From: Orobanche coerulescens
Lineage: Eukaryota; Streptophyta; Magnoliopsida; Lamiales; Orobanchaceae
Direction of reading: 5' to 3'
Assembly (NCBI GenBank): GCA_033398695.1
Contig: CM065801.1
Location: 50,726,358-50,790,357 of the forward strand
DNA length: 64,000 nucleotides
Shown: piece by piece, positions 11,021-21,578 of the stretch
Position numbering within the stretch: the stretch's first letter is position 1
Layout: every line of letters starts with the position of its first letter
Program-made: the position numbers and the translations under genes
The notes under the pieces: model-generated
The model's input: the letters and a program-made list of their open reading frames with translations, nothing else
Told to the model about the DNA's origin: nothing
Databases searched by the model: none

Positions 11021-11616
11021 TGTTGGAAATTTGGTTTTGAGTTGACCAATTTCTTGTGTTATAATCATTGGCTCAAAACCGAATTTCGATGAGTGGGAAA
11101 TAGTTTGTAATGAGCACCAACCGAGCTATTATTAGAGTGTACATCCTTGGCCTTGAGCCTTGGTATTTGGCAATTGGTTCTTAACTAGTTTGCTCGAAAT
11201 TCGAACAAATAGTGCACATGTTGACTACAATATTGCCGTAACATTTGCGTAAACATTTTCTGTTCGATAGTTACAGTTGTAACAGCTGATATTTGAATCA
11301 AATTTGAAACAGCTATGAGAGTTACAACTGTTATTAATTGCTAGTTGGGAGTTACACCAAGGTGTAATGCTTGTTGGGAGGTTACATCTCCATATTCAAT
11401 TTGGTATAGGGGTTACTTGGAGGTTACACTCACAAATTGAATGATCATCTTTATGTCTCCTACATGTGTGGCTTGCCTATTTATAGGGAGCTTATTTGCA
11501 TAGTTTGATTTGTGGTGCATATGTTGTTTTGCATAAATTTTGAACACATGAAAACAAGAGAGATCTCCATATGTTTTCATTGTCATTGTTTACAAAACTT
11601 GCATTCTTAAATTTCA
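11021..11616. mobile_element. Probable solo LTR (TG...CA, about 0.6 kb)
   Basis: A 596-bp segment begins TGTTGGAAATTTGG and ends TTAAATTTCA. It sits exactly between the two copies of a host direct repeat. It contains a TATA-like CTATTTATAGG near 11478. TGTTGGAAAT starts and about 600-bp length are common for plant Ty1/copia LTRs, but no internal domain is present, so the superfamily is uncertain. The 5-bp flanks do not match, so there is no simple target-site duplication. Confidence 0.5.
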
Positions 11617-11955
11617 TAGAGAAGTTTAAAATGAATATCGAATCTAAGTAGAAGTAGAAGATACCTTGTCAAAATGATCCACCAGCAATAGACCCGAGCC
11701 TCAATGGTACACTCGTCAAGCCGGGTAGATTTTTCTTTCCAATGTGGGTGCTCAGGTTAGGTAGGAATGCCTCCATGTCCCAGCATGCTACCATACTAAT
11801 TCGCTCCGCCGCGGCAGTGTGGGGGTGTTGAAAAGGAAGAATCAAGTAGTGCGGCAGGTTAAAAGGCATATCGACATCAAGAATAGGAGAGATCAGATGT
11901 TGACTCAATCTAAAATGAAATAGAAGAGAATGGTCGGTGGTTAAAGGCAACACCT
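11617..11955. repeat. Direct repeat flanking a solo LTR, right copy
   Basis: Second copy of 10655-11020, beginning immediately after the LTR-like segment. It continues rightward into sequence (CTCAATAGGCTCGCTC) that the left copy lacks, because the left copy is cut by the LTR. Confidence 0.85.
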
Positions 11956-12654
11956 CAATAGGCTCGCTCTTCAAGGTTTCGACTTGTTGTACCCATAAGT
12001 TGTATGCCGATCGGAATTCAATTTAGGGTATATTCCAAAGGAAACCCCCACTCACCGTGGTGACTAACATAAAAATAATGCCTTTCCAGTACTGCGCAAA
12101 TAAAGGTGGCGAGAAAATGAACATTGTGGCTAGATGAAAAGGAGTCGTGCAAGATCTTGAGGCTACAGCAAAAGTAGAAAAAATCAATGTCGGCCACAAA
12201 TAAGAAAATATCTTACCATAATTCAGATTGAGTTAGGTGAATATTGTTAAGGAGAAGATGGTACTTATTCGATAAGACGACTAGGAAAGAAGGAATGGGG
12301 AATCGGAGACCGTTATTGACCTCGTTCATGAAAAAGATGATAGACCCAAAAGTAGGAACCTTGGGAGTATCACCGGTCTGTGGTTCTAAAAATTCATACC
12401 CCTAAAGAAGTTTTATAGCATTAAAAAAGTCTTTAATGATGTTGTCACACATAAGACGGTTTGGGGTCACTACCCTAACCACGTCGTGCCCGACCTTATA
12501 GGTTGGGTCAGCTGAGGATGCCACAACAGTCGCGATAGGGTTCCAATGTAAAAAAGAGGCATCCAGTGAGAGCGGGATCACCGTAGGAGGCAACCTGGAA
12601 AAATCCTCCTACGTCTTAACGTATTATGGCCCCTTTTATTTTGTATCGGAGGTC
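11669..12654 (-). pseudogene. Decayed retroelement antisense ORF, central part
   Basis: Minus-strand frames at 12402-12593 (PPTVIPLSLDASFLHWNPIA) and 11669-11974 (EPIEVLPLTTDHSLLFHFR, NLPHYLILPFQHPH) belong to one decayed protein-coding region. It continues on the far side of element A at 30940-31242. I do not recognise a catalytic domain. The arrangement (minus-strand ORF with a coiled-coil end) resembles the antisense ORF of element E. Element A inserted into it at 12655-12659. Confidence 0.4.
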
Positions 12655-12659
12655 GGCTG
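12655..12659. repeat. Target-site duplication of element A, left (GGCTG)
   Basis: GGCTG immediately precedes the LTR start TGTAATATCC. The same five bases follow the right LTR at 30935-30939, as expected for a Ty3/gypsy insertion. Confidence 0.9.
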
Positions 12660-13185
12660 TGTAATATCCGCATTTTTCCTTTCTCTTGATATTCTTGTTT
12701 TGGTGTATTTTCATTTTTGGCAACTCGCTCGTAACCGTATTGACATTTCGAGGATATTTAATATTGGACTTTTTGTCGTTCGAGCTTGTTTCGGACTCGT
12801 TTTACTCGATTCAGTGTTTTATGTTGTTTTCATCGCTAATTCGGGTATTCTCGTAAATCGTCGTTCGGAACCGCCGTTTCGGGGTTGCTGAGGATCCATC
12901 TCATGTTATTATGCGTGTTGTGAGCTTTTGTTTGGTTTTTCGACCAGGTATCGTACATTTCGGATGTTTTGGGCCGTTTCGTAATTTCCCAAAATTTTGG
13001 GATAATTACGTTTGTGGTTGTTTTTCCGAACCTCTGGGTAGTCGGGAGTGCGTTTTCCTTCAACACTTAAGTTCGTTGCCTCGAATCCTTTACGTTCGTA
13101 CCATCGTGAATTGTTCACCGTTATATTTCGATTCTTTTTGGTACCCTCCTTATCTATTTCTGGCCTGTACCTCCCAGAAGAGAAT

Positions 13186-13343
13186 GTTACGTACGTAACA
13201 CACCTTTTGGTTACGTACGTAACATCCTAGTGTAAAAGGGTACAGGCATTTCTGCCTTTTTGGTTACGTACGTAAGGCCCTTATGGCTTACGTACGTAAC
13301 ACAGCCTACGTACGTTAGCAATTGGTGGCTAACGTACGTAACG
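13186..13343. promoter_or_regulatory. Array of TTACGTACGTAA palindromes in U3 of A
   Basis: Six copies or close variants of the palindrome GTTACGTACGTAAC lie within 158 bp (about 13186, 13210, 13263, 13287, 13305 and 13330). They end about 10 bp before a TATA-like TTTATAAA. ACGT is the core of plant bZIP/bHLH binding sites, so a role as an LTR enhancer is plausible, but that is inference. The array is conserved in the right LTR. Confidence 0.75.
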
Positions 13344-13352
13344 CGGTCTGGG

Positions 13353-13360
13353 TTTATAAA
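13353..13360 (+). promoter_or_regulatory. Probable LTR TATA box of element A
   Basis: TTTATAAA within the palindrome GGGTTTATAAACCC, immediately downstream of the palindrome array. It is positioned as a U3 promoter and repeated in the right LTR at 29524-29531. Confidence 0.6.
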
Positions 13361-14041
13361 CCCAGGAGTTGACCGATTTCGGCCATTATCATTTCTCCTC
13401 CTCCCCATCCGACTCCTAGGCGATTTTCTTGGCATTTCCAGCGATTTGAAGCTTTGTAACTCCGAGCCATCATCTTCTTCGAGTTTTTGGAGTATATTAT
13501 CAACATCTAATCATGTTCTTCGTCATTAATTCGAGGTAAACTCCTAAAACCTTGTTTTGGGTAAATTGGGGGGTTTTCACGTTTCGTCCGATTCGTTCCG
13601 TATGATAGATTAATTCATGGTATATATGATTAATCTTGTTGGTATTATTGGTTACCCTACGGATTCATGGTATATTTCGTGGTATTTTTGTAATCTGGAG
13701 GGTTTGGTCGTGGTCCGCCCTCGTTGTTGTTTTTATACGAAGATACATGAATCGTAGGCGGGTTTTCGGGTGTATTCCATTTCCATATTCGTCTAGAGTT
13801 GGTTGTGATTGTATTCTTCGAATCGTTAGGTTCTTGTGTGACGGTTCCTAGCGTTCGTTGGCGTTTTTCCTTCCGTTCGTTGCGTCGTCAATTATTCAAG
13901 GCAAGTATTTTTGGAAACCTTTATGCTTAACGTCAAATGGTAATGTATTTTGTGTGTGATTTGCTCACCTCGGGATGGTCCGACGGGATCACTGAGGGAG
14001 TCCAAAGGGTTGAGTCCTGGATTCATGAGTTTGTTTAGCTA

Positions 14042-14203
14042 GCCAGTTTGAGAGGGTCCTTAGAGGCCTCGAGCGGGATCAATGGTATCACCCTGTTCCC
14101 AAGGCGATGCATGTGCGTGTTTTGTTTTATGATATGGCCAGCTCGGGAGGGTCCTTAGAGGCCTCAAGCGGGATCAATGGTATTACCCTATTCCCAAGGC
14201 AAA
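14042..14203 (+). repeat. 95-bp tandem repeat in A LTR (R/U5)
   Basis: Two units beginning GCCAGTT(T/C)G or GCCAGCTCGG, followed by GAGGGTCCTTAGAGGCCTC, AATGGTAT and TTCCCAAGGC, spaced 95 bp apart. The same structure occurs in the right LTR (30214, 30309). A related pair with 91-bp spacing is in element D (52468, 52559). Confidence 0.85.
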
Positions 14204-14768
14204 TTGTTTGACTGTTTGTTTCCGGAAAAGACATGTCTGGTTTTGGTTTTGAAATTGATTTGGTGCATTGTACTATGAAATGTGTAAGCGAATGGTTTGC
14301 CTTGATTACTTGTACTAGCGTAATTGCTAACCCCTTTGGGGACCCGTTTTGGGGAAATTCTTGTTATGGATTTCAGGTTATGTTCTTCCGGACGAGCGGG
14401 CGCTGGGACAGTACGAGGATGTTGGCTAGGGTCGTTGACATGTGCATTTGGGTCTTCTTATTTCTTTTGTCTATTTCGATATGGTTGTTTTCCACACTTA
14501 TAAGCTTATAGATTGTACTCGCGAGTACTTAGGCTTTTTCCTTTCGGATTGTGTTTGGTCTTCGTTGAAGTTATTATATTTGTCGGTTGAGGTTTATTAT
14601 GCCGGTTGTACCGGACGTGTTATTTTATGTTCTTGTTGTTAACAATTGTTTCCTTGCTAACCGAGACGGTTAGTCGAGTGGTGTTTTCTTGTTTTAGCCT
14701 GGTGGGTCCCATGTAGGGGTCCACGGCGCTGTAATACACCTCGAATATCTTGGGGGTGTTACAGAAAA

Positions 14769-14780
14769 TGGTATCAGCGA
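14769..14780 (+). other. Primer-binding site of element A (initiator-Met tRNA)
   Basis: TGGTATCAGCGA begins five bases after the LTR. It matches the canonical TGGTATCAGAGC for its first nine bases; the last three are altered. It is the priming site for minus-strand reverse transcription. Confidence 0.85.
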
Positions 14781-15001
14781 ACTAGGTTTATGGATACCTA
14801 GGCTTGTCGGTTAATTGGGTCTAGTTGTATTTTGTTTTGCACATTGTCACACCGCTGCCGACATCTCAGTACTTCCAGTGTTCGTAAGTTTTCCTTACTC
14901 GATGCTTTGCTTTCTCGTACCGTATTTCCATTTCTTGAATTGTGGTTATTCTCCCTCTTTTACTTATCATCGGGTTACTTTTGCCACCTCTTATCACCAG
15001 C

Positions 15002-16199
15002 ATGGATGCTGGAAGGGGCCGCGGTTGTGGTCGTGGCCGTGGACGCGGTCGGGGACGTGGGGCGGCGGTGGGCGCCACGCCGCATTCTTCGTGGCCGGCA
15101 AGATCGTGACCGTCACAGTCATGCTTCTTCTCAGGAGCGCGCCGACCTTGGTATTGCGGCCGTTATGCAGCAAATGGTAAACCAAATGGCGGCTATAGCT
15201 CAAGTGGTTCAGAACCCCGATCAGGCCCATGCTAATCGGGGCGGAGCAGACCGTTGGCTCCAAGATGTCATCAAGATGCATCCTCCTCAGTTTTCGGGAG
15301 CATCAGACCCGATCGGCTGGGAGGGGTGGATCAAGGAGATATCTAAGGTCTTCGTTGCCACCAACTGTCCCGAGGACCGTAAAGTCCCTCTTGCCCAGTA
15401 CTTTCTCACTGGGGACGCTACGGATTGGTGGGAGGCCGTTGGGCCCAAAGATCATGTTGCTTTGTGGGCCGAATTTCAAGAGTTGATGGAGACTGAATAT
15501 TGCCCGTGGCCAGTTAGACAGGCTCGAGTCCATGCTTTCTACGATGCTCAACCTCAGGATATTCCCGTATCCCAAGCTATTGCCGATATTAACAAGGAGT
15601 TGGGCTATGTGAAGACCCAAGTTGTCGAAGAGAGCGACAAAATTTTCCATTTTTCCAAGAGGATGAAACTGTCCATTCGGGACTATATGTCTGGGCTCAT
15701 CTGCACTACATTAAAGGATTATCAGAGTAGGGCCCTTACTTATGATATGTCGGTGACGGCTCGTGATAGCAAGAAGCAGAAGTCGGTCGGAAATTTTTTT
15801 GGTCCCAAGAGTGGAGGCCAGCAGAAATCTCAGGCTGCGAATTTTTCTACGGGCGGTTCGGCTCGTTTCTTTGGGAACTTTCGGGGTGCCGCCTCAACCT
15901 CCATTCGTGAACCCACATGCTTTAACTGTGGTCTGCAGGGCCATAGGAACCGGCATTGTCATCTTCCGAAGTTTACTTGTCATACTTGTGGTCAGTTGGG
16001 CCACAAGGCCCCCTTTTGTGATCAGATCAGACAGATTCATGAGTCCCGTGATTCTTTTTCAGCACTGAGAGAGCCGAGTGTGAACCAGGGCTCGTTTGCT
16101 CCGCAGCCTCCGCCGAGTGCCGGTCGAGGTAGAGGTCGGGGTCAGCCCGCTAGAGGAGGAGCTTCCAGTGTCGGCTCTGCCCAACCGCGTATCTATGAG
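15002..16199 (+). pseudogene. Element A gag (capsid/nucleocapsid), frameshifted
   Basis: Structural polyprotein that packages the retrotransposon RNA. The conserved start is ATG at 15002, opening MDAGRGRGCGRGRGRGRG, but that frame stops within about 35 codons. The capsid continues in the frame starting upstream of 15150, so there is one frameshift near 15100. The capsid domain (Retrotrans_gag type) reads WLQDVIKMHPPQFSGASDP through YCPWPVRQARVHAFYDA. Two nucleocapsid CCHC knuckles follow: CFNCGLQGHRNRHC near 15919 and CHTCGQLGHKAPFC near 15979, both with all ligands. A proline/RGRG-rich linker leads into pol in the same frame. Confidence 0.9.
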
Positions 16200-19100
16200 A
16201 TGAGGAGGGCCGATGATCCAGCAGCCACTGTGGCGACAGGTACCGTTCATATCCATTCTCATCCTGTCAGTGTCTTTTTCGATTTTGGTGCTACAAATTA
16301 GTTCATATCACTGGAGTGTGTGCGCCGTTTGAGTCTTGACTGTTTGTCGCCTTGCGAGTCTTTCATCGTTAAAATTCCTAGCGGTGATAGGATCGTTGGC
16401 GATCGAGAGGTCCGAGACTGCTCTGTGTTTATTTGTGAGAGAGTTTGGCTCTCTAATCTTATTGTCGTTAATATTGAGGGTGAGGATCTGATTCTCGGGG
16501 AGGATTGGCTCGAGTGGCATGGCGCAATCATGAATTACCGCACGAGAATCATCACTATGTTAGCCGAGGACGGCACCGAGCACTCTTTCGCAGGGCGAAA
16601 GAGGGGAAACCAGAAGTTCGCTATTAACGCCTTGAAGGCGATGAGTCTCCTTCGAAAGGGGTGTACTGGTTATTGGTGCTACGACTTGAAGGCGGAGGAT
16701 GGTGGAGTCGAGCTTTCGTCGATTCCAGTCGTTAGTGAGTTTCCTGATGTATTTCCTGATGAGTTACTGGGTTTGCCACCGGATCGTGAGGTCGAGTTTG
16801 CTATAGAGTTAGAGCCAGGCGCGGCTCCGATTTCAAAGGCGCCGTATCGCATGGCACCTTCAGAGATGTCAGAGTTGAAGAAGCAGTTGAGTGAGCTTCT
16901 TGAGTCGGGGTATGTTTGACCGAGCGCCTCGCCTTGGGGCGCACCGGTCCTATTTTTACGGAAGAAGGATGGTTCACTACGTTTGTGTATCGACTATCGC
17001 GAACTAAACAAGGTGACCATCAAGAACAAGTATCCTTTGCCGAGAATTGATGACTTGTTTGATCAGTTGCAGGGAGCTGCCGTATTCTCGAATATTGATT
17101 TGAGATCGGGGTACTATCAGCTCCGGGTGAGAGAGTCTGATGTTCCGAAAACAGCTTTTCGGACGAGATACGGACATTATGAGTTTGTAGTTATGCCTTT
17201 TGGGTTAACTAATGCACCGGTTGTGTTCATGCAGTTGATGAACAAAGTCTTTATCGAGTATTTGGATAAGTGTGTCGTCGTCTTCATTGACGATATTCTT
17301 ATTTATTCGCGGAACGAGGAAGAACATGCCCATCATTTGCGGGTAGTGTTAGACATTTTGAGGACCGAGCAACTCTATGCAAAGTTCTCGAAATGTGAGT
17401 TCTGGCTGAAGGAAGTGATGTTTCTAGGTCATGTGATTTCAGCCGAGGGTATTCGTGTGGACCTGCAGAAGGTTGAGGCAGTGTTGGATTGGGCACCGCC
17501 TAAAAACGTGAAGGAGGTCCGTAGTTTCTTAGGTTTAGCTAGCTACTACCGTAGGTTCGTCGAGGGTTTCTCGAAACTGACTCGACCACTTACACAGTTG
17601 CCCCAAAAATCCGAGAAGTTCGTCTGGAATGACGAGAGGCAGTCGAGTTTTGAGGAGCTGAAGAGGCGTTTGACTACAGCCCCGAGCATTGCCGTGTGGC
17701 AACGGGGGTTTTGCTGTTTATAGTGATGCTTCGGGTCAGGATCTTAGGTGCGTATTGATGCAGCACGGCAAGACCATCGCATATGCGTCGAGACAGTTGA
17801 GGCCGTATGAACTTAACTACCCTACTCATGATTTGGAGTTAGCGGCAGTTGTTTTTGCGCTCAAGATTTGGCGTCATTATCTTTTCGGCTCTGCATGTCA
17901 GATTTTTACCGATCATAAAAGTCTAAAATACATATTTACTCAGCGGGAGTTGAATATGAGGCAGAGGAGGTGGTTTGAGTTGATTAAGGATTATGACCTC
18001 GAAATCCTTTATCATCCGGGCAAGGCGAACGTCGTGGCAACGCCTTGAGTCGGATACCGGTTGCGTTGCGAATGCTTGAGATCCTTACATCTCAGTCTGA
18101 GCTTCGGCAAGTTTTGATCGAGTTAGACGTTGAGATTTTGTTGCCTGGAGCTGTCGGGCAACTTTGTGCTTTAGAGATTTTGTCGTCTTTGATCGATGAA
18201 ATTAAGCTGAAGCAGTTAGGGGATCCGATGATTACTCAAATCCGAGAGAACGTTCTTAAAGGAAAGTCTCCTGGGTTTGTGATTCACGAGGATGGTGTTT
18301 TGAGATTCCAGAGTCGGCTTTGTGTACCGAACGACTCAGAGTTGAGACAGGGTATTCTGCGCGAGGCCCATGCTACACCTTACTCCGTCCATCCTGGTTC
18401 GAGTAAGATGTACAAGGACCTGAGAAGGAATTTATGGTGGAATGATATGAAGAAGGAGGTCGCACAGTTTGTAGCGAGATGTTTGACTTGCCAGCAGGTC
18501 AAAATCGAGCATCAGCGACCAGCCGGGTTATTGCAGTCACTTCCCGTGCCGGAATGGAAATGGGAAGACATATCGATGGATTTCATTACGAGTTTACCGA
18601 GATCGAGATCGGGCATGAATATGGTTTGTGTGATTGTTGATTGCCTGACCAAATCGGCACATTTTCTGGGCATCAAGGACACTTGGGGCCCGGAGAAGTT
18701 AGTTCGTGTGTTTATCGCGCAGATTGTGAGGCTTCACGGTACTCCGAAGTCTATTGTTTCGGATCGTGATGGTCGTTTTGTATCGCATTTTTGGCAGGCG
18801 GTGCATAAGGCGTTGGGTACTCGTTTGCGTTTGAGTACCTCTTTTCATCCCCAGTCAGATGGACAGTCGGAACGCACTATCCAGATATTTGAGGATATGT
18901 TGCGTGCTTGTGCTCTCGATTGGAGTATTGACTGGGAGGAGCATTTGCCATTGACCGAATTCACGTACAACAATAGTTGGCACGCGTCGATTCGGATGGC
19001 ACCGTATGAGGCACTTTATGGGCGGTGTTGTCGATCGCCGATTTGTTGGAACGAAGCGTCCGATTTGGTTGGGACCGAACCGGATATTGTGTTAGAGACG

Positions 19101-19414
19101 AGGCGTAAGGTGGATTTGATTCGAGAAAGGATGTTGACCGCTCAGAGTCGACAGAAGTCGTATGCCGACGTCCGTTGTCGATCTTTGGAATTCGAGGTGG
19201 GAGACCATGTTTTGCTAAAGGTGTCGCCGACGAGAGGAGTTTTTCATTTCGGGAAGAAGGGGAAGTTGAGTCCGAGATTTATTGGGCCCTTTGAGATTCT
19301 CGAGCGACTCGGTGAGTTGGCATACCGTCTGGCACTACCTCCTGCCTTGAGTCACGTTCAAAGCGTTTTCCATGTTTCCCAGCTGAGGAAATATGTTCCG
19401 GACCCCAGTCATAT
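16200..19414 (+). pseudogene. Element A pol: protease, RT, RNase H, integrase (broken)
   Basis: Order PR-RT-RH-IN as in Ty3/gypsy. The protease motif expected as D-T/S-G reads DFGATN and is followed at once by a TAG (16299-16301). RT contains [20 protein letters not shown] and the catalytic FIDD near 17285. A TGA (16917-16919) replaces the Arg of the conserved [11 protein letters not shown]. RNase H starts in a new frame near 17689 (YSDASGQDL). A further frameshift at about 18035-18045 falls where ADALSRKP is expected. Integrase keeps the HHCC segment (HATPYSVHPGSSK, CLTCQQ), the DDE residues (IVDCLTK, SDRDGRF, DGQSERT) and GPFEIL. Element B interrupts it after PDPSH. Confidence 0.93.
19410..19414. 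repeat. Target-site duplication of element B, left (CATAT)
   Basis: CATAT precedes the B terminus TGTAACACCC and is repeated after the other end at 28586-28590. Removing B and one CATAT restores continuity of element A's reading frame (PDPSH to IIDFDEIDIAED). Confidence 0.95.
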
Positions 19415-19959
19415 TGTAACACCCCCAAGTTATTCAGGGATATTACAGCGCCGTAAGCCCCGCCGTGGGACCCACAAGGCTAAACATACGCGGAACCATA
19501 AATTTTGACCGATAAGGTCTACATACAATGGAAGGAAGAACAATACAAAGGGGTATTCAAAACATAACCAATGTGTGCAAAGACATCACAACACAAATCA
19601 ATACCTCGGCAAACACAGGCCGGAACATCAAAAAAATGGGAAACAATACTCGAGTATTCAATAACCATTCCAGTACAACAACACTGAATGGAAAACTCAA
19701 AACATAACCGGAGGAAATACACAGTATCACTCTTGCCCACCATCTTCATGCCGACCCGATACCTGCCTGTCCGCTCTCCTGGAACCTGAAATACATAAAA
19801 GGTATTTCCCCCATAACGGGGTTAGCCGCCGAATAGCTAGTGCAACTATATCAAGTATGAAACACAATGCTTCTCGACAATAAAGTAAATGTAACCATCA
19901 ATTCATCAATTCAAGACTAGTATTCCGGAATAACTAAATCTCATAGTGTCACATCAAGA

Positions 19960-20150
19960 CGTATATGAATGCCGTAGAAACGGTTCGTTCATATCATCCG
20001 TCAATACATGTATGAATGCCATAGAAACGGTTCGTTCATAACATGCCATCAATACATATATGAATGCCGTAGAAACGGTTCGTTCATATCATGCCATCAA
20101 TATATCTATGAATGCCGTAGAAACTTTTCGTTCATATCATACCATCAATA
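19960..20150. repeat. About 47-bp tandem repeat in B LTR
   Basis: Four to five degenerate units containing TATGAATGCCGTAGAAACGG and TTCGTTCATATCAT. The counterpart in the other LTR is at about 27035-27225. Position corresponds to R/U5, downstream of the TATA region on the minus strand. Confidence 0.85.
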
Positions 20151-20742
20151 TTTCTTACTTTCAAAGTCGAGAACGTACAATCATAAATATATACTTGCCT
20201 TTGAGACATCGAGAAAACGAATGGAAAAAGGGTATGAGTTCGGTAGGTCTAAGAACGCGCTTCTGGCACCTAAACGATTCGCAAGGAATATGATAATCAA
20301 TTATCCATATTCAAATTACACGAAGAAACTCCCGAAACCCATCTACGATTTATGGAAATACATGGATAATCAACTAGAGGTTGGAAAATCGTCCAAACCC
20401 TCACAAGTCCAAAAACGGCATAATCCGATCCGTAAAATCATAGGAAAAGCATGCATACGGGATAGATACATCATAATCTCAAGGTTCTCAAGCTTCAAAG
20501 CGGGTAAATCGGACGAATCTACGAAAAACCCCAAAATTCCCAAAAGGTAGGGTTCCAAGGATTTTTACCTTGATTCGTACGATAGGATGGATTAGATGTT
20601 GAATAATCCTTGTTATCCAACCCAAGATGACAATATATGATGGAGGACTGTCTCAAAAAGCCCCAAATCGCCTCTCCCGAGCTCTCCCGATCGGAAAAAG
20701 TGGAAATGATGTGAAATGACGAGTGCAGGGATTGACTGTCCC

Positions 20743-20750
20743 CTTATATA
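20743..20750 (-). promoter_or_regulatory. Probable LTR TATA box of element B (3' LTR)
   Basis: TATATAAG on the minus strand, immediately downstream of the palindrome array. The matching site in the 5' LTR is at 27817-27824 and would be the element's own promoter. Confidence 0.6.
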
Positions 20751-20762
20751 CTGTCCCAGTCT

Positions 20763-21381
20763 AGCGCATGCTACGCCGCAATGTTAGCGTGCGCTAACGG
20801 GTCACCTGGTAGTCCAGTGGCTACTGCCATAAGACGTTAGCGCGCGTTACGAAACATCCCTTGCGTGCGCTAACTCATCGCCCCGCCAAAATCTCACCAT
20901 CGCTCGGTCCGCTAGCGTGCGTTAATACTGAGCACTAGCGTGCGTTACGCAACACATATAGCGTACGCTAGCCGCTGCCTAGCGTGCGCTACCTGCTAGT
21001 CCAGAAAGTCTGAAACCTCACTGCTTCTACTGACCAGACCATTAGCATGCGCTACCATTATGCCTTAGCGTGCGCTACGTAACAGTTTTAGCGTGCGCTA
21101 GCCGAAGCCTAGCGTGCGCTACCTGATAGTCCAGAAACCTGACAACCTCACTGCCTCAACCGACCCGGCCATTAGCGTGCGCTACGGACGGATGTTAGCG
21201 TGCGCTACTAACCACGAATAGCGCGCGCTAACGAACTCCTAGCGTGCGTTAATCCGCCACCCAGAGCACCGAGCGATCGGTTCTCGACTGATCGTCCCTT
21301 AGCGCACGCTACGGCTCAAAGCTAGCGTGCGCTAATCAAGCTGAATTAGCGTGCGTTAGCCTAGGCCTAGCGTGCGCTATT
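20763..21381. promoter_or_regulatory. Array of TAGCGTGCGCTA palindromes in U3 of B
   Basis: About twenty exact or near-exact TTAGCGTGCGCTA(A)-type palindromes spaced roughly 20-40 bp occupy about 620 bp of U3. They stop just upstream of the TATAAG box. Many units differ by one base (TAGCGCGCG, TAGCATGCGC). The array is repeated in the other LTR at about 27836-28413. It is CpG-rich, so a target for methylation or for a dimeric DNA-binding factor. Function is inference. Confidence 0.8.
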
Positions 21382-21543
21382 CCTCTGGCCCAGAACACTT
21401 CCGCAAGGTCTAAACAATACGATCGTGACCTAAACAAGGCACGAAACTTAATAACAATATCAACAACGTCTCCATGCATTTACAGAGCGACAAAATAAGG
21501 AGAACGGCAAGGTCAAACAGTCAATAAAAGTACGGGTATTACA

Positions 21544-21560
21544 TTCTACCCCTCTAAAAA
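21544..21560 (-). other. Polypurine tract of element B
   Basis: Minus-strand TTTTTAGAGGGGTAGAA directly precedes the 3' LTR start TGTAATAC. It is the plus-strand primer for reverse transcription; the same AGAGGGGTAGAA is used by element A at 28815-28830. Confidence 0.85.
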
Positions 21561-21578
21561 TAAGTTTCATCCCGAAAC

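Larger units (their letters stand above)
12660..14763 (+). repeat. Element A 5' LTR
   Basis: Starts TGTAATATCC, ends GGGGGTGTTACA, 2104 bp. It is near-identical to 28831-30934 over its whole length, with scattered substitutions and a few 1-3 bp indels. Open frames inside it (for example 14233-14511) recur in the other LTR by identity and match no protein. Confidence 0.95.
19415..21543 (-). repeat. Element B 3' LTR
   Basis: Minus-strand TGTAATACCCG...GGGGGTGTTACA, 2129 bp. It is near-identical to 26489-28585 but keeps about 30 bp around 21258-21290 that the other LTR has lost. A 180-codon plus-strand frame at 20008-20550 is an artefact of repeats within the LTR. Confidence 0.95.

Noticed and set aside
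14233..14642. Plus-strand ORFs in LTR of A, recurring at 30350-30813
   Set aside because: Conserved only because the two LTRs are copies of each other; no domain and no codon-level signal.
20008..20550. 180-codon plus-strand ORF (YECRRNGSFIS repeats)
   Set aside because: It lies antisense inside the 3' LTR of element B and arises from the 47-bp tandem repeats; the counterpart in the other LTR is broken differently. Not a gene.
20740..21390. Regularly spaced short repeats that look like a CRISPR array
   Set aside because: Units are 12-14-bp palindromes at irregular spacing inside an LTR of a plant retrotransposon, with an identical array in the partner LTR. No CRISPR-type repeat length or cas genes.
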